The position numbers were made by a program, and so were the translations under genes. From Chitinophaga pinensis (GTDB lineage Bacteria > Bacteroidota > Bacteroidia > Chitinophagales > Chitinophagaceae), in NCBI GenBank assembly GCA_943331145.2, contig CALQKL020000011.1, positions 1-20,379 on the forward strand: a stretch of DNA of 20,379 bases, written 5' to 3'. Positions 1 through 7,370 of this stretch are shown here, in pieces (position 1 is the first letter of the stretch; each line of letters opens with the position of its first letter). Below the pieces are notes generated by a model that was given only the letters and a program-made list of their open reading frames with translations, made no database searches and was not told the origin of the DNA.

Positions 1-195
1 ATGAATTTTTTTTATGCCAGAACAATTAAAACTTACAAATGAAACGGTATGCTCCTGCTCAGGATACTGTAAGGCAACACTTTTGATGGTTTGCACCACC
101 TCGTTAAACCCATTCATAATTGTTTTTTTAATCGACTGCATAGAGCCGCTTTCATCGAGGATGATTAAATTGTAAACTTTGTGTTTTGTTTCCAT
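1..195 (-). CDS. von Willebrand factor A domain protein, N-terminal part (cut by window edge)
   Basis: A minus-strand frame starts with ATG at 195 and runs open to base 1, giving 65 residues; the C-terminal part lies outside the window. The N-terminus forms a hydrophobic strand (VYNLIIL) followed by DESGSM, which fits the DxSxS metal-ion-dependent adhesion site of vWA domains. A helix and a second strand (TVSFVSFN) follow, as in the vWA fold. No signal peptide is visible, so a cytoplasmic protein is likely. vWA proteins bind a divalent metal and usually mediate protein-protein contacts in multi-component assemblies; the partner is unknown here. It lies 46 bp downstream of the 242-718 gene on the same strand, so the two may be cotranscribed. 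Confidence 0.75.
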   Translation of the reverse strand, partial: METKHKVYNLIILDESGSMQSIKKTIMNGFNEVVQTIKSVALQYPEQEHTVSFVSFNCSGIKKIH

Positions 196-241
196 AATTT
201 TTATTTTTAAGTGTTTAGAATAATTTTTTATTGATGTTTGA

Positions 242-718
242 TCAATGATTTTTTTTAATTTTTTTTACATTAATTGGAGCAACTTCTCCCATTAGTTTTC
301 GATAAGGCGTATCAACAATTTTTTTTGTAGAATCTTTTTCAATAGGTGAAGAAACAGCTCCCATTAACACGTGATTATCAGGCGTGTCAATTTTTTTATT
401 ATTTAAAATAGAGTATAAAAAAACTGGAATTAAGAGTAATAATAAGGCTAACCATCTTATTGGTTTGAATTTTATTTTTTTAGCTTTTTTATTTAAAAGC
501 TCAAGTGTTGATTCGTGACTAGTATCTACCTGTGTGCAATCAAACCTTCCACATACATGCCCTTTATTAAGGAGATAATTTTTAATTTGATCATCACTCA
601 TTTTTGTAAAATCAACAACCGTTAATTTACAAGTGTCACAAAATCTACCATTATCATTTGGTGACATGTTGTTCCAATCTTCATTGCATAAATTTGGTAT
701 TTTGATGTTGTTGCTCAT
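242..718 (-). CDS. Small membrane-anchored protein with a Cys-rich N-terminal motif, hypothetical
   Basis: This 158-residue protein starts with ATG at 718. The N-terminal ~65 residues carry C11, then GRFCDTC (CxxC), a VxDFTKMSDDQI stretch and VCGRFDC. I recall the pattern Cys-x-x-W-x-x-M...GRFCxxC...VCGRF at the N-terminus of many uncharacterised Bacteroidota proteins; a metal-binding knuckle is plausible but inferred. A basic stretch (NKKAKKIKFKP) precedes one transmembrane segment at about residues 88-104 (WLALLLLLIPVFLYSIL). The ~55-residue tail has two similar short motifs, LMGAV and LMGEV. The Cys domain would lie in the cytoplasm by the positive-inside rule. The vWA gene follows 46 bp downstream. 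No function can be assigned. Confidence 0.7.
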   Translation of the reverse strand: MSNNIKIPNLCNEDWNNMSPNDNGRFCDTCKLTVVDFTKMSDDQIKNYLLNKGHVCGRFDCTQVDTSHESTLELLNKKAKKIKFKPIRWLALLLLLIPVFLYSILNNKKIDTPDNHVLMGAVSSPIEKDSTKKIVDTPYRKLMGEVAPINVKKIKKNH

Positions 719-943
719 TTTTTAAAATTTAATTGATTAAAGTATATGTATTTATAATGCTTATGTTGGCTTTTTTAGTTTTATTGATTATTTCATAAAT
801 CTGTCATTGTAATTAGAAGCTCTTCGTTTTCAAGCTTAAATCATATCACATTTTTGAATTTATTTCTGGTCGTTTCTAAAATTCAGTTTACAACAGCCAC
901 CAACAGACACAAAATGTCAACACATTCCATAATTCTTCATCAT

Positions 944-1372
944 TTATTTTTTGCTCAGTAATTGCAGATATACATTTTCGGGATATACTCCTTCAAAAAC
1001 ATATTCAGTTACCGGGCATAACCAAAGTGTGTGTTGGAAGGGGTTGTTGTCATAAAGCGCAACGTTGTAATAAGCGCCATAATCAACAGGCGCGTGACCT
1101 ATTTTATCGAGCAACGCTTTATCCATTCCGATTTTTAATTTATCCAACTGGATATTATGATCTTCAAATGGCTTAGTACTCAATTTTACAGTTGCCCTGC
1201 TTCCATTATCTGAAAGAAAATCAAGAAACTTATCCGAGCCATCTACCATCAGTAAGTTTGCCTTGGTTCCAAGTCCTAATGCAAGAAACTCCGGTAAATC
1301 AGCATACCAAAGCCCATTTTCTTTGTAGAAGGATAATCTTTTCGTAATTGTTTTGGTTGTTGTTTTTTGCAT
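944..1372 (-). CDS. DUF6717-like hypothetical protein
   Basis: A cytoplasmic protein of about 142 residues with no signal peptide or membrane segment. The N-terminal part includes FYKENGLWYADLPEF followed by LGLGTKANLLMVDG and a C-terminal WLCPVTEYVFEGVYPENVY. This resembles the Bacteroidota family I know as DUF6717, whose function is unknown; the family name is from memory and not checked. The frame is open to a TTG at 1393, but the first ATG is at 1372 and gives a natural N-terminus rich in Thr/Lys, so I chose 1372. It is separated by about 225 bp from the gene downstream and about 350 bp from the gene upstream, so it is probably transcribed alone. Confidence 0.7.
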   Translation of the reverse strand: MQKTTTKTITKRLSFYKENGLWYADLPEFLALGLGTKANLLMVDGSDKFLDFLSDNGSRATVKLSTKPFEDHNIQLDKLKIGMDKALLDKIGHAPVDYGAYYNVALYDNNPFQHTLWLCPVTEYVFEGVYPENVYLQLLSKK

Positions 1373-1606
1373 ATCGTTTTGTTTTGAATGCAAATTATAA
1401 CCGAGAAGGGCGGATGAGAGAAAGTTACAAGGTTGTAAGGGGGGAAGAGAGGTTTAAATCGCTACGCTGGTTTATTGTTTAAGGGTTTAACGGTGGGCAT
1501 GTTTTCTATTTTGGGAATAATAAATAAGGAATTCAAAATATGAAATAAGGAAGTGGACTATGTTCCAATATTTTACAAATACAATCGTAATCGACATTTT
1601 TCATAG

Positions 1607-1667
1607 CCCACGGTTTCAACCGTGGGTGGAAGAATATTTTAGCAAACGTGTAATGGTTTCAACCATT
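1607..1667. repeat. REP-like palindrome pair sharing the core GGTTTCAACC
   Basis: Two perfect palindromes occur 25 bp apart. The first (1607-1626) is CCCACGGTT-TC-AACCGTGGG, with 9-bp arms. The second (1652-1667) is AATGGTT-TC-AACCATT, with 7-bp arms. Both share GGTTTCAACC at the centre, while the outer arms differ but remain complementary, so structure rather than sequence has been kept. This is the form of repetitive extragenic palindromes mobilised by RAYT (TnpA-REP) transposases. No RAYT gene is in the window, and only this pair was seen. It lies just beyond the 3' end of the DUF5916 gene, where REPs often sit and where it could also act as an mRNA 3'-end stabiliser or terminator. Confidence 0.6.
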
Positions 1668-1720
1668 TATTTCATTCTTAAAAATTTACCAATAAATTTC
1701 GCTGAAACTCAAATGTGATA

Positions 1721-4147
1721 TTATTTTTTAAACTTCAATTTTCGGTGATCGAGAAAATAGATTAATCTGGCGGTTAGTTCGCGACCTTGTAGCTGAGTCA
1801 TTGTTTGTTGCACATTTTTTAGATAACCCCTATATCTATTGCCATCTATACTTGTTTCTTGAGGTAGCCAGTTTTTCCATCCTAGGATGAAACGACTGCC
1901 ATACATAAAATCCCAAGTGAAAAACATATCGAGATTATATGCATTATAGTTATTGTTATTTCCATCAATGAAAGCTCTATTGATCCAATATCCCTGATCA
2001 TCTACGGTATAGAATTTTTCATAATTGATTTTACTCCAATAATGTCTGGCTCGTATGGTCATAAAAATTCTTGATGTAAAATTGATATTGCTTGAAAGAA
2101 TGGTTGTTCTTTCGGTGACTTTTCTCCAGCCAATGATGGGGTCGCCGTTGGGTTCTCTTAAAAATGCAAAACCCACATTTCCCTGGTCAAAACTCGTTTC
2201 TGTTTCAAGTGACATGCTCAACGAGTTGCTAAATCGATAGCGTAAATTACATTGTCCTCTGTATAAACTAGCATTATTAAAGGCAGGTGTGAAAGCATAG
2301 CCCAAATCAAAACCAGCAAAAAATCGTTTGCGGCTATCCGAACTACCATTCGCGCCAAAATAATGCCAAGGCATCATGCGCACCATTTTACCTGGTGTAC
2401 GCAATTCGAAATAATTATTTTGCCAAACAGGGCTTGATTCATACATAAAGGTTAAGTCCCAGAAATTTTTGAAAAAATAAAAAGCACTAGCATCCATTTT
2501 AAATTCACTCCATTTGAATGGCGTATATAGGTAACTGTTACTTACTCCAAGCGAATATATATAAGTTAAAAAATGTTTGGTAGGTGTCAACTGTTTGTAT
2601 GCAAATGAAGCGTTGGTGGTAAATTCATTCGGGGCTTGGAGATAGCCCAAATCATTGGGGTTGTAATTTTCAGATTCGATGTTTTGATTTACATTAAATT
2701 GAAATTTTCCACTGACTTTCTTAAAGCTCAATACAGTTTTATAACCTTCTTTTATATCGTTTCCACTAATTCGGCTGTATCTCATTGTGCCTCCAATCGC
2801 ATAAACATTTTCCCTATCAAACAGCTCAAAATCAAGGGCTGAAACATTGGCATCAGGAGCGATTCCATCTCTAATGACACTGGTGTTTGTAAAAGTAATC
2901 GAAGACCTTCCTTTCAGCGCTTGGTCTAACACCACTACGTTGTAGTTTGTCATTGGAGCAGTTTGTATTTTTTCTGTTTCCTTAGTTAGTTTGTTTTTGA
3001 TTGTTGCAAACATGGGCGCACTAACGGCATTGAATACCCCAATACCGAGTTTCTTTTTATTGCGTCCGGAGAACTTGATGGTGTTGATAAGTTGAGAAAG
3101 CCCTGGATTTTTAATCACTTCAATATTGCTATCTGCTGCAGCCATCTGCTGAACAGCATAAAATCCTGTTGGTGTTAATCCAATTCTCCTGCTGTAAAAC
3201 AATCCAGCTTTGTTAAACAATTCGGTACCCTCTGTAAAGAAAGGTCTGTTTTCTTGAAAACGAACTTCGTAGGGCGAGAGATTAAGTATCGTATTGTCTG
3301 ATATCACTTGTCCAAAATCTGGAACCAGCGTAGCATCCATTGTAAAGCTTTCATTTATCCCCCATTTTACATCCATACCTCCGCTTCTTAGCCAATCGTT
3401 TTGTCTTGCATTATTGTTTGGTGTGCTTCTGTATCCAGTGCTTATATAAGGTAGAAAAGATAATCTGAGTGGTGGTTTGATTTGACTGATGCCTTCCAAA
3501 TCTCCAAATTGATTTACCAATCCGGCTACATTTGGATCAATCGGATTCCAATACGTACTCTCATTATTAGTTCTGGTAAAACGATTGAAATTCACACCCC
3601 ATTTTTGAATGTCTGCTTTGGAAAAACGCAGAGATATGTAAGGAATTTTCATTTCGAGGTGCCAACCATCTTCCACAAATTTCACTTTGCTTTCCCAAAC
3701 GGCATCCCAGCTATAATCGCGTTGTGAGGCCAATGAAATGCGCACATCTGATTGTACATTTCTGCTGGTAACTACAAATTGAAAAGCATTTTGATTGTCG
3801 TTATAGGTATCTAATAAAACAGAAAAAAAATCTACCTCTTGTCTTTGTTCATTGTCGCGCGCAGTCAATTGTCTTCTGATTTCATTGGGATTGTCGAATA
3901 TTTTTGCGGCCACATAAACAGCTTCATCATCATACAAAAACCAAACCTGTGTTTGTTTGGTTGCTGGCTTTCCAAAATTTGGAGAATTATTGATGAAACT
4001 ATCTGCTGGAGTCACGAGATTCCATTCAGCTTCATTGATTAGGCCATCTATTTTGGGTGCTGTATTTATCCGTTGAGTGTGTAGTGTACGTTGGGCAAAG
4101 GTTTGTCCAGCAAATAAACAAATTGAAATCAGCCATATTCTAATCAT
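1721..4147 (-). CDS. DUF5916 family outer-membrane protein with N-terminal CBM9-like domain
   Basis: An exported protein of 808 residues. A signal peptide is clear at residues 1-19 (MIRIWLISICLFAGQTFAQ). It is followed by INTAPKIDGLINEAEWN and DDEAVYVAAKIFD, typical of the family 9 carbohydrate-binding fold, up to about residue 230. The rest (FRLSFLPYIST-like region onward) is rich in alternating aromatic strands such as FYFFKNFWDLTFMYESSP, as expected for the DUF5916 region, probably a beta-barrel in the outer membrane. Length fits the family (about 700-850). The frame is open to a TTG at 4165, but ATG at 4147 begins exactly at the signal peptide. The substrate is unknown; carbohydrate binding is only inferred. 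It stands alone, without SusC/SusD partners. Confidence 0.85.
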   Translation of the reverse strand: MIRIWLISICLFAGQTFAQRTLHTQRINTAPKIDGLINEAEWNLVTPADSFINNSPNFGKPATKQTQVWFLYDDEAVYVAAKIFDNPNEIRRQLTARDNEQRQEVDFFSVLLDTYNDNQNAFQFVVTSRNVQSDVRISLASQRDYSWDAVWESKVKFVEDGWHLEMKIPYISLRFSKADIQKWGVNFNRFTRTNNESTYWNPIDPNVAGLVNQFGDLEGISQIKPPLRLSFLPYISTGYRSTPNNNARQNDWLRSGGMDVKWGINESFTMDATLVPDFGQVISDNTILNLSPYEVRFQENRPFFTEGTELFNKAGLFYSRRIGLTPTGFYAVQQMAAADSNIEVIKNPGLSQLINTIKFSGRNKKKLGIGVFNAVSAPMFATIKNKLTKETEKIQTAPMTNYNVVVLDQALKGRSSITFTNTSVIRDGIAPDANVSALDFELFDRENVYAIGGTMRYSRISGNDIKEGYKTVLSFKKVSGKFQFNVNQNIESENYNPNDLGYLQAPNEFTTNASFAYKQLTPTKHFLTYIYSLGVSNSYLYTPFKWSEFKMDASAFYFFKNFWDLTFMYESSPVWQNNYFELRTPGKMVRMMPWHYFGANGSSDSRKRFFAGFDLGYAFTPAFNNASLYRGQCNLRYRFSNSLSMSLETETSFDQGNVGFAFLREPNGDPIIGWRKVTERTTILSSNINFTSRIFMTIRARHYWSKINYEKFYTVDDQGYWINRAFIDGNNNNYNAYNLDMFFTWDFMYGSRFILGWKNWLPQETSIDGNRYRGYLKNVQQTMTQLQGRELTARLIYFLDHRKLKFKK

Positions 4148-4151
4148 GCCG

Positions 4152-4159
4152 CAAAAATA
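4152..4159 (-). promoter_or_regulatory. Possible -7 promoter element for the DUF5916 gene
   Basis: On the minus strand TATTTTTG fits the Bacteroidota -7 consensus TAnnTTTG exactly. It ends only 4 bases before the ATG at 4147, so the transcript would be leaderless or nearly so. No matching TTTG was seen about 19 bases upstream, which keeps confidence low. Confidence 0.3.
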
Positions 4160-4268
4160 GGGCAATACTGCTTATATCTACTATGTATGTAATCGTATGA
4201 AACAATGTGTCAAACAGTTATAAGATCGGCATAAAACAAGAAAATGATGGACAAAAATCAAAATCAGA

Positions 4269-4586
4269 TTATTCTTTCATCCATTTTTTTAACTCCTCCA
4301 CTTCGGCAATTACAATGCTCAAATTTTTTGAATCAATTAATTCAAGTTCTTGTGTTTCTGTAAGTTTCGCATTAGCGCGCTGAAACTTTATTATTCTCAT
4401 TATCGCACCAACCCGGTCTTCACGTTCATCTTGAAGATTTATTAATTCATTTAAAATTTGATCAACGGTTTTATTGTTGGGAGAGATATAATGACGAATT
4501 CGTTTTGTTAATTCATCGCATATATCAACATTAGAATTTTTAAAATAAAGCGCCATCGTTCCTTTTGATATTTTATAGGTCCCCAT
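4269..4586 (-). CDS. Hypothetical protein, last gene of a three-gene group
   Basis: I do not recognise this protein. From the ATG at 4586 it has 105 residues, mostly predicted helix: an N-terminal MGTYKISKGTMALYFKN stretch, then basic and hydrophobic helices (ELTKRIRHYI, VDQILNELINLQDER, VGAIMRIIKFQRANAKL) and an acidic C-terminal helix ending in ELKKWMKE. No signal peptide, membrane segment or cysteine cluster is visible. The frame extends to a TTG at 4649 that overlaps the stop codon of the preceding gene (TTGA); that start would add 21 residues and give translational coupling, so it remains possible. It probably belongs to one transcript with the two genes upstream. Confidence 0.55.
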   Translation of the reverse strand: MGTYKISKGTMALYFKNSNVDICDELTKRIRHYISPNNKTVDQILNELINLQDEREDRVGAIMRIIKFQRANAKLTETQELELIDSKNLSIVIAEVEELKKWMKE

Positions 4587-4645
4587 AATTATTGTTTTAA
4601 TTAATGATTCAATTTTTATTAAAGTATTAGCAAGATGATTTATAC

Positions 4646-4861
4646 TCAATCATATTTAAATGGCCTTCGATTTTTTTCTTCACTCATTTTAAATGCTGAG
4701 CAGGTATGTCTTAAACTAGGTATGCTCTTTGGAAAGCCATTGATTTTATCATTTCCACATCGCACACCAAATCCAATGGCAATAAGCCAAATTCGGTGTT
4801 TACAGTTGTAGCAAACTTCTTCATCGATTGCAATGATGTTTTTATTTTTATTGTTGTTCAT
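4646..4861 (-). CDS. Small four-cysteine protein, hypothetical
   Basis: A 71-residue protein starting with ATG at 4861. It contains CYNCKHR (C17, C20), then C35 in GVRCG and C54 in RHTCSAF, which together could bind one zinc ion. No signal peptide or membrane segment is convincing; IWLIAIGFG is hydrophobic but short and lies between the cysteine pairs. The C-terminal SALRHTC-like then FKMSEE stretch resembles short Cys-rich proteins with a CxNCKH N-terminus seen in Bacteroidota, but I cannot name a family. The gene starts 31 bp after the CHC2-like gene upstream and its stop abuts the next frame, so the three genes probably form one operon. Confidence 0.6.
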   Translation of the reverse strand: MNNNKNKNIIAIDEEVCYNCKHRIWLIAIGFGVRCGNDKINGFPKSIPSLRHTCSAFKMSEEKNRRPFKYD

Positions 4862-4892
4862 GATTGATGGTTTTTAATATAAAAAATGTATT

Positions 4893-5474
4893 TTATTTAT
4901 GCTCAACCCATTGTTTCAATTCTATCAGTCCTCCTTTTTTCTTACAATAACCGCAGCCCCAAGAATGGCTTTCTGGACTAGATGTTGAAATCATGAAATG
5001 GTGTTGATGTCCTGATGGGCAATTGGCTTTCCAACTATGCGGGGAATTACCTTCAGGTTCGGGATAAAGCTTTTGTTCGAAACAGTAAATGATTAATGGA
5101 TGATTTTGCCCGATTTCTTTAATCTTATTATTCCTTTCTTTCATTTTTTCACTACCTCGTTTCCTGATCAGATTAAAATCATTTTCAGAAATCATTTCAC
5201 TTTCTAAAAACCATGGACTTCCATGAAGGTTTCCGCTGTAAGAAAAAAAGTCAGTAAGAAATTCTTTAAGTCCACTGATTTCATCTTTTAGAGAATCAGT
5301 TAATTGAAAGACAATTGTTTTTTCTTTTCGATCACCAGAACTAAATAAACTAACATCGATGCGTAAAATGCTAAGTTCTGTTTTGGAAATGAAATGATAA
5401 AAAATGGATGTTTCAAAGCAAGTAAAGCCCATAAAGTGCTCTTGATTGAAAGTGACGAAGAGTTTGTGTTCCAT
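4893..5474 (-). CDS. Protein with C-terminal CHC2-like zinc finger
   Basis: A 193-residue protein starting with ATG at 5474. The N-terminal ~120 residues are an unrecognised mixed domain with a basic helix (RKRGSEKMKERNNKIKE). The C-terminal ~70 residues hold SWKANCPSG (C152), clustered histidines at 156, 158 and 159, then GCGYC (C174, C177) followed by KKKGGLIELKQWV. The order Cys, His, CxxC, then Lys/Gly and a helix is that of CHC2 zinc fingers known from DnaG-type primases, where the finger binds DNA. No primase catalytic domain is present, so a stand-alone nucleic-acid-binding role is inference. It is the first gene of a three-gene group behind a strong promoter at 5631-5661 and a ~150-nt leader. 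Confidence 0.6.
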   Translation of the reverse strand: MEHKLFVTFNQEHFMGFTCFETSIFYHFISKTELSILRIDVSLFSSGDRKEKTIVFQLTDSLKDEISGLKEFLTDFFSYSGNLHGSPWFLESEMISENDFNLIRKRGSEKMKERNNKIKEIGQNHPLIIYCFEQKLYPEPEGNSPHSWKANCPSGHQHHFMISTSSPESHSWGCGYCKKKGGLIELKQWVEHK

Positions 5475-5624
5475 GATGCATAAATTTTTATGGTTAAAAA
5501 TGAATACAACAAGAAAAAAATAATAAAGGGGAATTTTAGCGCTTTATTTTGGCTGAAGGCCCTCATCATTTTACCACCGCGGTCTCTTGACTCGGTTGGT
5601 TTCACTATTATGTGAATCTTGATG
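5475..5624 (-). promoter_or_regulatory. Structured 5' leader of the CHC2-like gene operon
   Basis: About 150 nt separate the predicted transcription start (near 5624) from the ATG at 5474. The leader begins with a perfect dyad, TTCAC-N6-GTGAA (5601-5616). A GC-rich stem follows, formed by 5593-5600 and 5573-5579 (ACCAACCG with CGGTGGT, one bulge), with a 13-nt loop. This GC-rich patch stands out in AT-rich surroundings. A second frame from GTG at 5605 encodes a basic start (KPTESRDRGGKMMR) followed by a hydrophobic run (FPFIIFFLLYSFL) and overlaps the downstream gene, so it could be a leader peptide. A cis-regulatory RNA, attenuator or 5'-stabilising hairpin are all possible. Confidence 0.4.
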
Positions 5625-5630
5625 TGGGTA

Positions 5631-5661
5631 CAAAAATAGGGAGGAGAATTGTTTGAACAAA
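5631..5661 (-). promoter_or_regulatory. Bacteroidota-type promoter (TTTG-N19-TATTTTTG)
   Basis: On the minus strand, TTTG at 5661-5658 is followed by exactly 19 bases and then TATTTTTG at 5638-5631. This matches the Bacteroidota sigma-ABfr consensus (-33 TTTG, -7 TAnnTTTG, 19-base spacing) at every defined position. Transcription should start near 5624 and run into the CHC2-like gene and its two downstream partners. Confidence 0.7.
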
Positions 5662-6104
5662 AAATATTATTGTTAATGATTTGTGATGGTTGGGAGAGGG
5701 AGTTTAAAAACTTTTAAACTATTTTATAGATATAATTAAAAAATAAATTTATTAGCTATATAAGAAACTATAATTTTTTTGACAAAAACAAAATTGCTTT
5801 TGCGAAATGTTATTAATTAATTTCAACTTACTTTATTATTGAAAACTATTATTGAATATAAATCTTAAAATAGTTTTTTTAAAAATTAAAAATAAAAAAT
5901 TATTTTCCATATGTTATATGTAATATTTTTTCTAATTTAGACTGCAATAATATACTAGATTATTTTTTTGTGTATTTAAATGTCATGGCAAATCGCATTT
6001 TGTAAAATATTCAAGTTGACACTTAGTAAAAATCAAAAAGCCATTTTTTCCTTAAAACAAATAATTCAATCTACAAATTAAAAATTTTAAAACTATAAAA
6101 ACTT
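5662..6104. other. AT-rich divergent intergenic region upstream of the six-gene cluster
   Basis: About 440 bp of strikingly AT-rich DNA with long A and T runs separates the minus-strand promoter from the ATG at 6105. No plausible gene was seen. It must contain the promoter of the 6105-13200 cluster, but I found no exact TAnnTTTG; near matches (for example around 5995-6002, GCATTTTG) lack a correctly spaced TTTG. The composition would suit a curved or nucleoid-protein-bound regulatory region, which is inference. Confidence 0.4.
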
Positions 6105-7355
6105 ATGGCAATAATAGATGTAGTCAGTTGGTCACCTCAAGGAAATCAAACCATATATGCATATCGGTTTCCGGAGACTAATCTTAGCACATATACCCAG
6201 TTGATTGTGCAAGAATCACAAGAGGCTATTTTATTTTCAAAAGGCCAAATTGCAGGAAAATTTGGGCCTGGAAAACACACGCTTAATACAGAGAATCTTC
6301 CAATATTAAGAAATTTATTCGGTTTGCCTTTTGGTGGAAAAAATCCTTTTACAGCAGAGGTTTGGTTTGTAAATAAACTTCAGCCTTATAATATAGATTG
6401 GTCAATTGACCGAATGGACATTCATGATGCAGATTACAACACTGGTATTCCCCTTGTTGCCAATGGCAGATATGGTTTAAAAATTAACGATGCAGAAAGG
6501 TTTTTAATTAAGATTGTAGGAACGAAAAATTTATTTGATCAAAACGATTTAACAGACCAATTTTTTGGAGAATTTTCTACAAAGACAAAATCTACTGTTT
6601 TACAGTTTATGATAAATAATAGAATTGGATTAAAGCAGATTTCAGCCCATTTAGATAGTATATCCGAACATTTAAAAACAGTAATGCTCCCGTTTTGGGA
6701 AAATCTTGGTTTGGAGCTTACAAAGTTTTATGTAACTAGTATTGAAATAGATAGTTCAACAGAATCTGGCAGAAGAGTTTTAGATGCTATTTCGCGCCAG
6801 AGTGCCCAATCAATAGGAGGTTATACATGGCAACAGGAACAGGCATTCGGAGTAGCAAATAATGCAATTGATGGAATTTCAAATAACAATTCAGGTATTT
6901 TAGGTGCAGTATTAGCCACAAATATGATGGGAGGGTTAGCTGGAGGTGGAGCATCTATGCAGCCACAATACAATCAACCTACATTTGGCGGTGCAAATCA
7001 GCAGCAACAGATGAATAACTTACAACCAGTAAATCAAATTAAAGATGTTTACTGCTCTAACTGTTCAAAAAAATTTCCTAGTACGCATAGTTTTTGTCCG
7101 CATTGTGGAGATTCTTATGATGCTTGCCCTAAATGTGGTACTGACAATGATAAAAATGCAAAAAGATGTGTTAGTTGCGGTACACAATTAAAAAGCGAAT
7201 CTTCCCTATGCTTAAATTGTAACAACCCATTAGAACCAAATGCTTCATTTTGTGGCAATTGTGGTCAACAACAAGCAGAAAATAAATGTTCAAGATGTCA
7301 AAACCCACTTAGTCCGAATGAGAAATTTTGCTCTAAGTGTGGTCAAAAACGTTAA
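6105..7355 (+). CDS. SPFH (YdjI/virion-core-like) protein with four C-terminal zinc ribbons
   Basis: A 416-residue protein starting with ATG at 6105. Residues ~15-235 match the SPFH/Band-7 subtype related to B. subtilis YdjI: VQESQEAILFSKGQ (35-48), FGPGKHTLNTENLP (53-66), VANGRYGLKI, and a last strand ending TSIEIDSSTESGRRV. A Gly/Gln/Asn-rich flexible linker covers ~245-312. Residues 317-413 hold eight CxxC knuckles in four successive zinc ribbons (CSNC/CPHC, CPKC/CVSC, CLNC/CGNC, CSRC/CSKC). No transmembrane helix or signal peptide is seen, so it is a cytoplasmic, probably membrane-peripheral protein. SPFH proteins form oligomers on membranes; the ribbons probably bind partner proteins. 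It is first in the six-gene cluster, 15 bp before the next gene. Confidence 0.85.
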   Translation: MAIIDVVSWSPQGNQTIYAYRFPETNLSTYTQLIVQESQEAILFSKGQIAGKFGPGKHTLNTENLPILRNLFGLPFGGKNPFTAEVWFVNKLQPYNIDWSIDRMDIHDADYNTGIPLVANGRYGLKINDAERFLIKIVGTKNLFDQNDLTDQFFGEFSTKTKSTVLQFMINNRIGLKQISAHLDSISEHLKTVMLPFWENLGLELTKFYVTSIEIDSSTESGRRVLDAISRQSAQSIGGYTWQQEQAFGVANNAIDGISNNNSGILGAVLATNMMGGLAGGGASMQPQYNQPTFGGANQQQQMNNLQPVNQIKDVYCSNCSKKFPSTHSFCPHCGDSYDACPKCGTDNDKNAKRCVSCGTQLKSESSLCLNCNNPLEPNASFCGNCGQQQAENKCSRCQNPLSPNEKFCSKCGQKR

Positions 7356-7370
7356 TAAAAAATGTAAAAA

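Noticed and set aside
2055..4042. Four plus-strand open frames inside the DUF5916 gene
   Set aside because: They are antisense to a long gene with clear signal peptide and domain motifs, have no recognisable features, and are typical shadows.
5300..5605. 101-codon minus frame starting with GTG at 5605
   Set aside because: Most of it overlaps the N-terminal part of the better-supported CHC2-like gene in another frame. Only its first part, in the leader, is kept as a possible leader peptide.
5995..6002. GCATTTTG considered as the -7 element of the six-gene cluster
   Set aside because: The first two positions do not match TA, and the nearest TTTG upstream is 24 bases away instead of about 19.
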